From NCBI GenBank assembly GCA_024693715.1, contig JAILKS010000026.1:38262-102261 (forward strand): a DNA stretch of 64,000 nt, written 5' to 3'. Source of the stretch: Treponema sp. (GTDB lineage Bacteria; Spirochaetota; Spirochaetia; Treponematales; Treponemataceae). Shown here piece by piece: positions 17,394-26,019 of the stretch. A program made the position numbers and the translations under genes. Numbering within the stretch: the stretch's first letter is position 1; every line of letters starts with the position of its first letter. The notes beneath the pieces were generated by a model. It made no database searches and was not told the origin of the DNA. It saw only the letters and a list, made by a program, of their open reading frames with translations.

Positions 17394-18671
17394 GTGTACG
17401 CTTTAGTAGGAATAATCATCTTAATTTTAGTAATTCTAATTCTCGTTTTTTTATACACACAATTTAAATCTAAAATTGAATTTTATATTACAGGTCTTGA
17501 CTCAAAGTTTTCTATATCTGATTTGAATCTTTTGTGGAATGTAGCAAAATATTGTGAGCTTGAAAATCCTAATTCACTGTTTTTTTCTCTTCCTGCATTA
17601 ACAAAATGCATGACAAAAATCACTTCAGATGCAAATGAAGAAGGGAATGATAAGGATCCGAAAACTCAAGTTCTTCTTTCAAAATTATTTGATTTCAGAA
17701 CAAAACTTCAAAATGAATCCGATGAAAAAAAGGGTTTAAATTCAACTACAGGACTTGAAAAAGGGCAGAAACTAAGAATCATCCTTCCTGGAAAAGGAGT
17801 TTTTGCTTCAAAAGTTTTGAATAACGGTAAAGAAATAATTGTAACTGTACCGCGTCAGAAAAATCTTATTCCTATATCAGCCGAAAACTGGGTAGGTAAG
17901 GTAATAAACGTATATTTATGGCGTAAAGGCGATGCACGTTATGTTTTTGATACAACTGTAATTAATCACGGCTTATTCATCGGTGAATCTTCAATTTCTC
18001 TTGCTCATTCAAATAACATGATTCGTACCCAGAAAAGACGCTCAGTACGTGCTAAATGCAGTATAAATGCACTTTTATATATTATCAGGGAAGAGGTTGT
18101 AGATTATTCTTCGGTTGAAACTAAGAACGGATATAAATGTATTATTGAAGATGTTTCGGAATCCGGAGCTATGATTAGAATCGGAGGAAGGGGTGTTCCT
18201 AACGTTCAGATAAAGCTCCAGTATGAGATAAACAAAATGCTGATTATTATGTTCGGTATAGTACGCACTGCTGAATATAATGAAGCAAAAAATCAATCGC
18301 TACTTCACTTTGAATGTATTCATATAGAACCAATGATGAAAAATGAAGTTTTAAGCTTTGTTTATAACACCTTGCCACAGAATGAAAAAGAAGTCTTTGA
18401 TGCAATCACTCTGACAGATGCAGATGAAAAGGCAGAGGAAGCAGGTCTTGAAAATATGGAACCACCTGAGCAGTCTCCTGAAATCTCAAGCTTTGCAGGG
18501 GAATCAACTAAAGACAAAATAGCAGAAGCCAACAGTTCATCAATTGCTTCAGGAATATCATCTGATTTTGACAAGGCCTTGCAGGAAAAAATCAACAGGG
18601 CAGAGTATAAGCCACCAGTTACTGAAAAGGTCATTAATTCTGACTCAGTACGAGAGGAACCAATAAATTAA
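17394..18671 (+). CDS. Membrane-anchored PilZ-domain protein (cyclic-di-GMP effector candidate)
   Basis: The 425-residue protein begins with GTG at 17394 after an AGGAGA site. It has one N-terminal helix (residues 2-22, YALVGIIILILVILILVFLY). A YcgR-like N-terminal beta domain lies at about 120-205, and a PilZ domain from 213 carries RRSVR (215-219) and DVSESG (253-258), the two c-di-GMP binding motifs. The acidic, Ser-rich tail after residue 345 looks disordered. Both motifs are intact, so ligand binding is likely. In spirochaetes such proteins affect motility or the cell surface; here the output is unknown. Confidence 0.85.
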   Translation: MYALVGIIILILVILILVFLYTQFKSKIEFYITGLDSKFSISDLNLLWNVAKYCELENPNSLFFSLPALTKCMTKITSDANEEGNDKDPKTQVLLSKLFDFRTKLQNESDEKKGLNSTTGLEKGQKLRIILPGKGVFASKVLNNGKEIIVTVPRQKNLIPISAENWVGKVINVYLWRKGDARYVFDTTVINHGLFIGESSISLAHSNNMIRTQKRRSVRAKCSINALLYIIREEVVDYSSVETKNGYKCIIEDVSESGAMIRIGGRGVPNVQIKLQYEINKMLIIMFGIVRTAEYNEAKNQSLLHFECIHIEPMMKNEVLSFVYNTLPQNEKEVFDAITLTDADEKAEEAGLENMEPPEQSPEISSFAGESTKDKIAEANSSSIASGISSDFDKALQEKINRAEYKPPVTEKVINSDSVREEPIN

Positions 18672-18683
18672 ACGGAAACAGAT

Positions 18684-19853
18684 ATGAAAAGATGTTTTTT
18701 ATGTATTAGTTTAATCATATTATCAGTTAATTTATATTCTCAGGAGCTTCAGAAAAAATATCTTAAAGGAAGTTTAACCGAAAAAACTCAGGTCATAAAA
18801 GAAGCATCTGGAACAGACAGTGTATGGCTTTCTGATAAATCAATGACTTTTATAAAAGAAAATGCAGAACTTCTTTATAATGACCGTGATTTTGAGAATT
18901 TTACAATAACTACGATTTATTCATTACCAAAAGAATACATAAATACAAAATCTGAACGTGATAAAAAAGCAGCAGCTGGAACTTTTATGAATCTGTATAA
19001 AATATATGACAATTCTCCTAATGTACAGATTGCAATACTGACAAAAATTGAACAGTTCAGGGAAATAATTCCGACTGATGAATTTGCTGTTTTTTTGAAT
19101 GAAGAACTGAGCAGTTTTAATTTAACGAACAGTCGGAAAACTCTTTTCAAATCGCTTGTGTCGGCACTTGGCTCAATCGGTAACAATCATTCTTTCAAGC
19201 TTCTTTATAATCTTTACGATACAGACAGTTATAGAGAACTCAACGATGAAATTTCAGCAAGTCTTGTAGAATTGATTCCTGTTTCAATGGATGAAGCAAT
19301 TTCTATCGTAAAAAGTAAAGATATAAATAAAATAAACAGTTTTTTTAAAATAATTACAAAAAATAACAATATTCAGCAGAAATTTTTATCAGAAATTGCA
19401 GAAAATCTGTTAAATGAGACAATATTATTATTAAGCAGTTCTCCTGATAAAAAAGAGCTGATAGTCAATCTACAGATGAACAGTCTTTCTGTTTTGACTT
19501 CTTCAAAATGGACAAGGGCATCAAACAGTATGCTGAATTTCTTTGCAGCGGCAAAAAATGAATATAAGCAGGGCATTCTGAATGATGATCAGTTTTCAAC
19601 TGTAATTGAAGCTTTAATAATAATTGCGCCTTTAGAAGCAGTTAATCCTCTTATAGATTTACTGGGAGAATATAACAACGATGTTGAAAACAACAGAAAA
19701 GTTTCTACAAATGTTGTAATTGCTGTTATTAATACTCTTGGTGCTCTTGGAGATAAAACTGCATTCGATATTCTTCTTTCGGTAACTTATTTAAGCTATC
19801 CTGAAAAAGTTCTGTCAGCAGCTCAAACAGCACTGGCAGGACTTAAATGGTAG
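18684..19853 (+). CDS. Secreted HEAT-repeat-like protein
   Basis: The 389-residue protein has a signal peptide MKRCFLCISLIILSVNLYSQ. The rest is helical, with paired-helix segments that resemble HEAT repeats, notably LFKSLVSALGSIGNNHSFKL near 150-170 and VIAVINTLGALGDKTAFDIL near 350-370. No catalytic motif is visible. The gene lies 12 bases after the PilZ gene and overlaps comEC by 7 bases. A periplasmic scaffold role is a guess from the fold. Confidence 0.6.
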   Translation: MKRCFLCISLIILSVNLYSQELQKKYLKGSLTEKTQVIKEASGTDSVWLSDKSMTFIKENAELLYNDRDFENFTITTIYSLPKEYINTKSERDKKAAAGTFMNLYKIYDNSPNVQIAILTKIEQFREIIPTDEFAVFLNEELSSFNLTNSRKTLFKSLVSALGSIGNNHSFKLLYNLYDTDSYRELNDEISASLVELIPVSMDEAISIVKSKDINKINSFFKIITKNNNIQQKFLSEIAENLLNETILLLSSSPDKKELIVNLQMNSLSVLTSSKWTRASNSMLNFFAAAKNEYKQGILNDDQFSTVIEALIIIAPLEAVNPLIDLLGEYNNDVENNRKVSTNVVIAVINTLGALGDKTAFDILLSVTYLSYPEKVLSAAQTALAGLKW

Positions 19854-21100
19854 TTTATAAATATTTAAGAAATTCTTTTATTCTGGCAGCATTAATTTTA
19901 ATATTCATAATCTATACAGGAATAATCCGACTGCCGGTAAAAGACAGATTCTTATGCTCTTTTGATAATCAGACAATTTCATGTATTTACGGACGGTTGA
20001 AAGCATCTCCGGTAAAACTTTCTAACGGGAAATATTACAGTTCAACGATAAAATCTCTTTATGTAAAAAACAATAAAAATCAGATTTGCCGTTCATACGG
20101 AAACATAAAAATCATAATTCCTTCTGAAAGTGCAGAAGCATTTTTTCCCGGTAAACTATATTCAAAAGCTGTTCGTTCAAATGCTGCCTTATATGAAACA
20201 GGTGGAATCTATGCTTTAAAAGGAAAAATCAAGAACAATACCTTTTATGTCGAAAAATGCAGTTCATATTTTTTCGAAAATACTTTATACGGAAAGCTTT
20301 CATATTTTAGGGCACTTGCACGTCTTCAATTTAAAAGAATGATGTATTCATGGAATAATGCAGGTGGATTTCTGCTTGCTCTATTATCAGGCTCAAGAGA
20401 ATATACTGAACCAGAAATGTCCCAATATTTCAAAAAATCAGGGCTTTCTCATATTCTTGCTTTATCGGGCATGCATCTTACATTATTTTCTGGAATATCA
20501 ATGTTTTTTACAAAAAACAGAAAGAAAATATCATATTTTTTAAGATTTATATCTGTTTTTATTTTTGTATGGTTTGCCGGACTTTCACCTTCATTATTAA
20601 GGGCATTTATATGCAATATGCTTTTATTAATTTCATTAATCTGTAATTCAGATAATCCTGATATGATAGTTATTTTATCCTTTAGTTTTATAATTCAGAC
20701 AATAATTGCTCCAAATCATTTATACGAAATAGCATTTATTCTTTCATATCTTGCCTTGCTGTCAATTCTTATATTCAATACGATGTTTAAAAAAATATAT
20801 GTAAAATATTTACCGTTTTATGTTTCTACAAGTCTTGCATCTTCAACTAGTGCACAAATTCTTACAGCCCCTGTGTCCTTACATTATTTTAAAGCTTTTT
20901 ATCCCATTGGAATAATCTCAACTATCATAATCTCACCGCTTGTTTCAATTTTCATTTATTTCGGACTTGCCTTGATTATTCTAAATCTTATTTTTCCGTT
21001 TTTACAAACACCCTGTGGATTTTTTATGAATTTTTTATATAATATAATCAGGTTTTTAGTTATGATTTTTTCTAAAATGCCTTCTATTTCTATAAAATAA
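19847..21100 (+). CDS. comEC: ComEC/Rec2-family membrane channel, short form
   Basis: ComEC carries incoming single-stranded DNA across the inner membrane in natural transformation. The 417-residue protein has the competence-domain hallmark FLLALLSGSREYTEPEMSQYF and SGLSHILALSGMHLTLF (about 175-210), followed by eight or so hydrophobic segments. It lacks the C-terminal metallo-beta-lactamase domain found in the roughly 770-residue Bacillus protein. The N-terminal OB-like region is short. The start codon overlaps the preceding stop. Whether the organism is transformable is unknown, because no other competence genes are present here. Confidence 0.8.
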   Translation: MVVYKYLRNSFILAALILIFIIYTGIIRLPVKDRFLCSFDNQTISCIYGRLKASPVKLSNGKYYSSTIKSLYVKNNKNQICRSYGNIKIIIPSESAEAFFPGKLYSKAVRSNAALYETGGIYALKGKIKNNTFYVEKCSSYFFENTLYGKLSYFRALARLQFKRMMYSWNNAGGFLLALLSGSREYTEPEMSQYFKKSGLSHILALSGMHLTLFSGISMFFTKNRKKISYFLRFISVFIFVWFAGLSPSLLRAFICNMLLLISLICNSDNPDMIVILSFSFIIQTIIAPNHLYEIAFILSYLALLSILIFNTMFKKIYVKYLPFYVSTSLASSTSAQILTAPVSLHYFKAFYPIGIISTIIISPLVSIFIYFGLALIILNLIFPFLQTPCGFFMNFLYNIIRFLVMIFSKMPSISIK

Positions 21101-21109
21101 GGAACTATC

Positions 21110-21976
21110 TTGAATCATCCGGATTATAATTCACACTCAGAATTAAAAAATGAACTTGAAAAAAACGGATTTTCGATGCAGAAAAAATTCGGTCAGAATT
21201 TTCTGATTAATGAAACTGCTAGAAAAAAGCTTATAGATACTCTTGATATAAATGAAAATACAGATGTATGGGAAGTTGGACCGGGACTAGGAGCAATGAC
21301 AAATGAAATTCTTGAAAGAGGAGCTAAACTTACCGTATTTGAAATAGACCGTGGATTCATTTCTTTAATAAAACAATATTTTAAATCCTATGAAGATAAA
21401 AATAAATTTTTTGTAGTAGAAGGTGATGTATTAAAAACCTGGAAAAAACATCTTGAAAATAATGCAATTCCTCAAAGATTTTTCGGTAATCTGCCATATA
21501 ATGTTGCCGCAACTATAATTGCAGATACAATTGAAAATAATGTCCGGTTTGAAAAATGTGTTTTTACGGTTCAAAAGGAAGTGGCACTTCGTATGACTGC
21601 AAAACCGGGTACAAATGATTATTCTTCTTTTTCAGTTTTATGTCAGTGGGCTTACGATGTAAAATCAATAATAGATTTAAATGGAAATAACTTCTGGCCG
21701 CGTCCAAATGTAGATTCACGATCCGTTCTTTTTACCAAAAAAGAAAATTTTCCAGCCTGTGAAAATCCTGCACTTTTCATGAAAGTTATGCGAAGTTTAT
21801 TTACATCAAGAAGAAAAACTGTACGAAATAATCTTCAGGGGTATCTTAAAAACAATGAATTAACTTTAAGATTTTTGGAAGAAGCAAAAATAGATCCAAT
21901 GAAGCGGGCAGAAGTGCTTAGTTTAGAAGAAATGCTGAGGCTTTCAGATGTAATCAACAGAGGTAAAAATGACTGA
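21110..21976 (+). CDS. rsmA: 16S rRNA dimethyladenosine transferase RsmA
   Basis: Dimethylates two adjacent adenosines near the 3' end of 16S rRNA during small-subunit assembly. The 288-residue protein has FGQNFLIN near residue 25, the SAM motif VWEVGPGLGAMTNEILERG (near 46-64), FEIDRGF, and the catalytic FFGNLPYNVAATI. It also has the C-terminal SLFTSRRKTVRNNL segment. It starts with TTG at 21110 after a GGA-containing site. The last 8 bases overlap yggS. Confidence 0.94.
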   Translation: MNHPDYNSHSELKNELEKNGFSMQKKFGQNFLINETARKKLIDTLDINENTDVWEVGPGLGAMTNEILERGAKLTVFEIDRGFISLIKQYFKSYEDKNKFFVVEGDVLKTWKKHLENNAIPQRFFGNLPYNVAATIIADTIENNVRFEKCVFTVQKEVALRMTAKPGTNDYSSFSVLCQWAYDVKSIIDLNGNNFWPRPNVDSRSVLFTKKENFPACENPALFMKVMRSLFTSRRKTVRNNLQGYLKNNELTLRFLEEAKIDPMKRAEVLSLEEMLRLSDVINRGKND

Positions 21977-22679
21977 TATTAAAGCAAATCTTGAATCTGT
22001 AATTGAAAAAATCAAAATTGCGGAAACAAAAGCCGGTCGAAAAGAGGGAAGCGTTAAACTTCTTGCAGTAAGTAAATTTCATCCTGTTGAAGAAATAAAA
22101 CAGACGCTTGATGCCGGACAATTAATGTATGGCGAAAATCGTGTCCAGGAGGCATGTGAAAAATTCCCATTACTAAATGATGAATATAAAAATATAGATT
22201 TACATTTAATTGGACAGCTTCAATTGAATAAAGTAAAAAAAATCATACAGTATGCTTCAACAATAGAATCAATAGACAGAATTGAGCTTCTGGATGAAAT
22301 AGAAAAACAATGTGCCAGAATTAACAGAAAAATCAAGATTCTTTTTGAACTTCATACAGGCGAAGAATCAAAATCAGGCTTTGAAAGTAAACAGCAGATT
22401 GAAGATGCCCTCGAGCGTTTCGCACAGAATAAATATCCTCATATAATTCCATCAGGTTTTATGACAATGGCACCTTTTACAGATGATAAGAATCTGATAA
22501 GAAAATCATTTATAACGCTAAAAACTGTTGCCAAGGACCTTCAAATAAAATATCCTATGTATGAGCTTACAGAACTATCAATGGGAATGTCAAATGATTA
22601 TGAAATTGCAATTGAAGAAGGATCTACAATAGTCAGAATCGGAACTGCAATTTTTGGAGAAAGAACATACAATAAATGA
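21969..22679 (+). CDS. yggS: YggS-family pyridoxal-phosphate homeostasis protein
   Basis: PLP-binding protein of the alanine racemase N-terminal fold, implicated in vitamin B6 and amino-acid balance. The 236-residue length is normal. The PLP lysine is Lys36 in KLLAVSKFHP, followed by MYGENRVQEA and HLIGQLQLNKVKKI. The C-terminal LSMGMSNDYEIAIEEGSTIVRIGTAIFG completes the family signature. It overlaps rsmA by 8 bases and the next gene by 4 (ATGA). Confidence 0.93.
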   Translation: MTDIKANLESVIEKIKIAETKAGRKEGSVKLLAVSKFHPVEEIKQTLDAGQLMYGENRVQEACEKFPLLNDEYKNIDLHLIGQLQLNKVKKIIQYASTIESIDRIELLDEIEKQCARINRKIKILFELHTGEESKSGFESKQQIEDALERFAQNKYPHIIPSGFMTMAPFTDDKNLIRKSFITLKTVAKDLQIKYPMYELTELSMGMSNDYEIAIEEGSTIVRIGTAIFGERTYNK

Positions 22680-23134
22680 AAAAGTTAATATTATTATTTG
22701 CTTTATTATCAATTTTCTCAACTCAAATATTCTGTGAAGAAAATCATACTCCTAAACCTTATTCAGAGGATGAATTTTCACAGCCTTTAAAAGATTTGCG
22801 TCGTTTTGAAATAATCACATTCGGATCAATACCGTTTATAACTTTAGATGCTACTTTGTTTTATTCATCTTATAAGTGGATTTCCAACGGATTTGATTCA
22901 CGATATTCTCCGAATCCCTTTGCATCTAATCAATTTTCAAAGGATGAAATTACAGGAATTATACTTACATCTGTCGGAATATCTATAGGAATTGGCTTAA
23001 CCGATTATTTTATAAATCTTATAAAAAGAAGAAAAATCAGAAAAACAACTATTGAAAATTTTGATGATTTGACAATTATAGAACTTCCGCAGCAAAAAGA
23101 TGAAAAGCAGCCGGATACAGATGAGAGTGAATAA
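22676..23134 (+). CDS. Small envelope protein of unknown function
   Basis: The 152-residue protein has a signal peptide (MKKLILLFALLSIFSTQIFC) and two later hydrophobic segments, at about 42-65 (EIITFGSIPFITLDATLFYSS) and 88-113. It ends in a charged tail ending DTDESE. The signal peptide ends in a Cys but the preceding residues (QIFC) are a poor lipobox. I do not recognise the family. It starts in the yggS stop (ATGA) and ends just before the RluD-like gene, so it belongs to this operon. Confidence 0.6.
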   Translation: MKKLILLFALLSIFSTQIFCEENHTPKPYSEDEFSQPLKDLRRFEIITFGSIPFITLDATLFYSSYKWISNGFDSRYSPNPFASNQFSKDEITGIILTSVGISIGIGLTDYFINLIKRRKIRKTTIENFDDLTIIELPQQKDEKQPDTDESE

Positions 23135-24115
23135 ATGCCGTTTATTAACATAAAGGTTCAGTCAGATTATGACAAGCAGGAACGACTTGATAAATATATC
23201 GCATCTGTTGAAGGAGGAATGAATCGTTCCAAACTCAAAAGCGGTGTTACAAACATTTTAATCAACGGAAAAAAAGCAAAGCTTTCTCAAAAGGTAAAGG
23301 CAAATGATGTTATTAACATTGAATGGGAAGATAATGTTCCCGATGATATAATACCGCAGGATATTCCGCTTGATATAATATATGAAGATGAAAATGTGAC
23401 TGTTGTAAATAAAAAACAGGGGATGGTTACACATCCTGCCTGTGGAAACTGGGACGGCACTCTTGTAAATGCGCTCTTATATCACTGGAAAAGAGAGTCT
23501 GTCAAACAGTTGAAAAATGCAGATAACAAGCAGATTCTTGAAAATCGTCGTCCAGGAATCGTTCATCGTCTGGATAAAGATACATCCGGCATCATAATTA
23601 CTGCAAAAAACAGAGATAGCGAGGAATTTTTACAAAAACAATTCAAAGAACATTGTCTTCAAAAAGAATATATAGTAATAACTACGGGTGTTCCTCGTGC
23701 AAGAGATGGTGATATAAAAACCTTTATTACACGTGATCCTAAAAACAGACAAAGATTCAAGGCAGTTCTTGAAGAAAAAGGTAAATTTGCACGAACTTTA
23801 TATCATTGCATAGCATCTTATGGTAATTATTCACTTATAAGAGTCCGCCTTAAAACCGGTCGAACGCATCAGATAAGGGTGCATATGAAATATTTAGGCT
23901 GTCCTATACTAGGAGATTCTTTATACAACAAACCTGATGTATTATTTAAAGATGCAACCTTAATGCTTCATTCCTGTCAGCTGAAAATAAAACTTCCTGG
24001 AAATAAAGAGCATTCAATTTTCCGCACAAAAACTCCTGAAAGATTTTTACAAATTGAGAAAAAATTAAAACAGAAATTCAATAAGGTTACCGAATGGAAA
24101 AAATTAAAATTATAA
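23135..24115 (+). CDS. RluA/RluD-family rRNA pseudouridine synthase with S4 domain
   Basis: Converts uridine to pseudouridine in rRNA. The 326-residue protein has an N-terminal S4 RNA-binding domain (about 15-65, ERLDKYIASV to GKKAKLSQKVKANDVI). The catalytic core has GIVHRLDKDTSGIIITAKN, with Asp147 as the expected nucleophile, and the late KTGRTHQIRVHMKYLGCPILGD motif. The architecture matches RluD (23S helix 69), but the precise target site is not readable. The end overlaps the next gene by 22 bases. Confidence 0.88.
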   Translation: MPFINIKVQSDYDKQERLDKYIASVEGGMNRSKLKSGVTNILINGKKAKLSQKVKANDVINIEWEDNVPDDIIPQDIPLDIIYEDENVTVVNKKQGMVTHPACGNWDGTLVNALLYHWKRESVKQLKNADNKQILENRRPGIVHRLDKDTSGIIITAKNRDSEEFLQKQFKEHCLQKEYIVITTGVPRARDGDIKTFITRDPKNRQRFKAVLEEKGKFARTLYHCIASYGNYSLIRVRLKTGRTHQIRVHMKYLGCPILGDSLYNKPDVLFKDATLMLHSCQLKIKLPGNKEHSIFRTKTPERFLQIEKKLKQKFNKVTEWKKLKL

Positions 24116-24837
24116 AAGAACCTGACAATTTAAAACCTTATATAATACTCTACAAACCAAAAAATCTACCTTCAGCGCCTTTAACAAAGGATGATAAAAA
24201 CAACGCACTTTATGAGGCAATTAAAATATATCCTCAGATTATGAGCGTGAAGGGGAGAAAAGAAATTGAATACGGTCTTTTACATCGTCTGGATACCGCT
24301 ACTGAAGGACTTATGATAATAGCATTAAATCAAAAATGTTATGATGATTTACTGATTCTTCAAATGAATGATAAAATCCAAAAATCCTATAGTGCTGAAT
24401 GCAATATCATAAATAACAATGCACAACTGTTGAATGGTTTTCCTCAATTAAACATTGATTTGAATAATAATAAATTTTTAATTGAATCATATTTCAGAAA
24501 CTATGGAATAAAAAACAGGGAAGTGAGACCCGTAACTCAAAACAGCAGTAATTTAATTATAAAGAAGATTTCAAAAAATAAAATTTATTCAACACAAATT
24601 GAAATTCTAAAAAAAGATGAAAAAACTGCATATACACGTTGTACGATTACCAATGGATACAGACATCAGGTAAGATGTCATTTAGCGTGGTGCGGTCTGC
24701 CGGTAAAAAATGATATGATTTATAACAACAGCTGTGTTTCTGAAAAAAATAAAACTTTAGACTGGAATCTAAAGTTTCGTGCAGATAAAATATGCTTTGA
24801 ATACCCGGAAGGAGACTTGAACTCCTATGTCTTGTGA
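24094..24837 (+). CDS. RluA-family pseudouridine synthase without S4 domain
   Basis: The 247-residue protein has the catalytic motif GLLHRLDTATEGLMIIAL, with Asp67 as the expected nucleophile, and the late RCTITNGYRHQVRCHLAWCGLPV segment. There is no S4 domain. The sequence is more diverged than its upstream neighbour, with an unusual Asn/Lys-rich middle. Its last 11 codons (residues 237-247) and its stop lie inside the tRNA-Leu gene, read on the opposite strand. RNA target unknown. Confidence 0.78.
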   Translation: MEKIKIIKEPDNLKPYIILYKPKNLPSAPLTKDDKNNALYEAIKIYPQIMSVKGRKEIEYGLLHRLDTATEGLMIIALNQKCYDDLLILQMNDKIQKSYSAECNIINNNAQLLNGFPQLNIDLNNNKFLIESYFRNYGIKNREVRPVTQNSSNLIIKKISKNKIYSTQIEILKKDEKTAYTRCTITNGYRHQVRCHLAWCGLPVKNDMIYNNSCVSEKNKTLDWNLKFRADKICFEYPEGDLNSYVL

Positions 24838-24884
24838 ACACTTGGACCTGAACCAAGCGCGTCTACCAATTCCGCCATCCGGGC
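24802..24884 (-). tRNA. tRNA-Leu (anticodon CAG)
   Basis: On the minus strand the acceptor strands GCCCGGA (24884-24878) and UCCGGGU (24809-24803) pair over 7 bp, with one G-U. The anticodon arm is CUUGG-UUCAGGU-CCAAG, giving anticodon CAG for codon CUG. A long variable arm (UGUUCACAAGACAU region) and discriminator A at 24802 fit leucine. The T-loop GAGUUCAAGUCUC is present. CCA is not encoded, so it must be added after RNase Z or exonuclease trimming. The 3' 36 bases overlap the convergent pseudouridine synthase gene. Confidence 0.96.
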
Positions 24885-24913
24885 TAATATATTTAATATT
24901 TTACTAAATAAGT

Positions 24914-25315
24914 TTATTTTAAGCAACTATATAGACAGATAATTACAATGACAAGAGCTGTAATAACAACTGCGTAAATCCACCATGGTAAACTGTCAGA
25001 GGAAGCCTGATAATTCTGAAGATTTATTGCCAGTGTACGAAGTCCGTGTTTATTAAAGCTTTTATTAATCTTAATGTTTTTTGTTTCATAAAGGGCACCG
25101 GAATTATTGTTTACCGCATATCCACAGGCAGGACAACCATGCTTGAATTCATCGGTACTTCCGGTATTTCCGCAATTAGGACATCTTACGGAAGAGAAAA
25201 ACTTTCCGCAATTTGTACAAAAACGTGCATCCTTGTTTACTTCAGCACCACAGCTTTCACAGAAGAATTTGGCTTTTTTATTTTTATTTTTTTTTGGACC
25301 TTTTTTCATAATCAC
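24914..25315 (-). CDS. Double zinc-ribbon protein with C-terminal membrane anchor
   Basis: The 133-residue protein has four CxxC pairs: C19/C22, C33/C36, C45/C48 and C61/C64, forming two zinc ribbons. A lysine-rich N-terminus precedes them, and a single helix lies at residues 113-131 near the C-terminus, with little after it. The likely topology is cytoplasmic ribbons on a tail anchor. GTG at 25315 overlaps the preceding stop as GTGA; an ATG two codons later at 25309 is equally possible. It is the last gene of a three-gene unit. Function unknown. Confidence 0.7.
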   Translation of the reverse strand: MIMKKGPKKNKNKKAKFFCESCGAEVNKDARFCTNCGKFFSSVRCPNCGNTGSTDEFKHGCPACGYAVNNNSGALYETKNIKINKSFNKHGLRTLAINLQNYQASSDSLPWWIYAVVITALVIVIICLYSCLK

Positions 25316-26019
25316 GCAACTTCCATTAAAAGCAGCTTTTCATTATTCACATTAAGAATATTGTTTATACGAACACCGCATGTTTTTCGCTGATTTTCGA
25401 AAATGTATGAAAAATCACTGATAAAAGTGTTTAATTCAAAATCATCATCTGTATCATAATCTATTTTGCAGGTAAGTGTTTTGCCGTTATAGTCAAAATA
25501 ATTTCCGGTAATAAAGCGTTTTGTAAAAGGATGATTAAAAATAAAACAACCGGTGCCTTTTATGCTTTGATTATTATCCTGAACAAGATTTTCAACCTGT
25601 GGTATTTCTTCAGCGACCTCATTTTTTGGTTCAATAGAAACACTCTGATTCTTATCAAAATAATCAGAAAGGGTAGAAGAAAGCTCCTTAAAAGATGATG
25701 TCGTTAAATCCTTTAAATTATAAACAACATCAAGATAACTTATTTTATTTTCTTCTTCCTTTGAATTTTCAATCGGATTATAAAGAACTACTGCAATTTT
25801 ATCTCCACCGATTCCGCTTTTTAAAAACTGAACAAGGGTTTTCCAGTGACGAGGATATTCAACGGCGCTGATTATAACACAATCAGGTTTTATTTCTTCA
25901 ATGTTATCAAGAGCTTTTAAAAACCACTTATAGACGATTACATCAAAGCCATTGGAATTAAGAAAATCATCAAGATTATTTATTACATTTGTATCTTCAC
26001 AAACAATAAGTGCTTTCAT
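25312..26019 (-). CDS. Degenerate receiver-like (pseudo-receiver) protein
   Basis: The 235-residue protein begins with a response-regulator-like fold: MKALIVCEDTNVINNLDDFL, then GFDVIVYKWFLKAL, and PDCVIISAVEYP. The position where a receiver has its phospho-acceptor Asp appears to be Ser (IIS). The later Lys motif is also unclear. Residues 100-145 form an acidic linker. The C-terminal 90 residues (FNHPFTKRFITGNYFDYNGKTLTCKI onward) are an unassigned beta-rich domain. Phosphorylation-independent signalling is inferred. It overlaps both neighbours by 1-4 bases. Confidence 0.55.
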   Translation of the reverse strand: MKALIVCEDTNVINNLDDFLNSNGFDVIVYKWFLKALDNIEEIKPDCVIISAVEYPRHWKTLVQFLKSGIGGDKIAVVLYNPIENSKEEENKISYLDVVYNLKDLTTSSFKELSSTLSDYFDKNQSVSIEPKNEVAEEIPQVENLVQDNNQSIKGTGCFIFNHPFTKRFITGNYFDYNGKTLTCKIDYDTDDDFELNTFISDFSYIFENQRKTCGVRINNILNVNNEKLLLMEVA

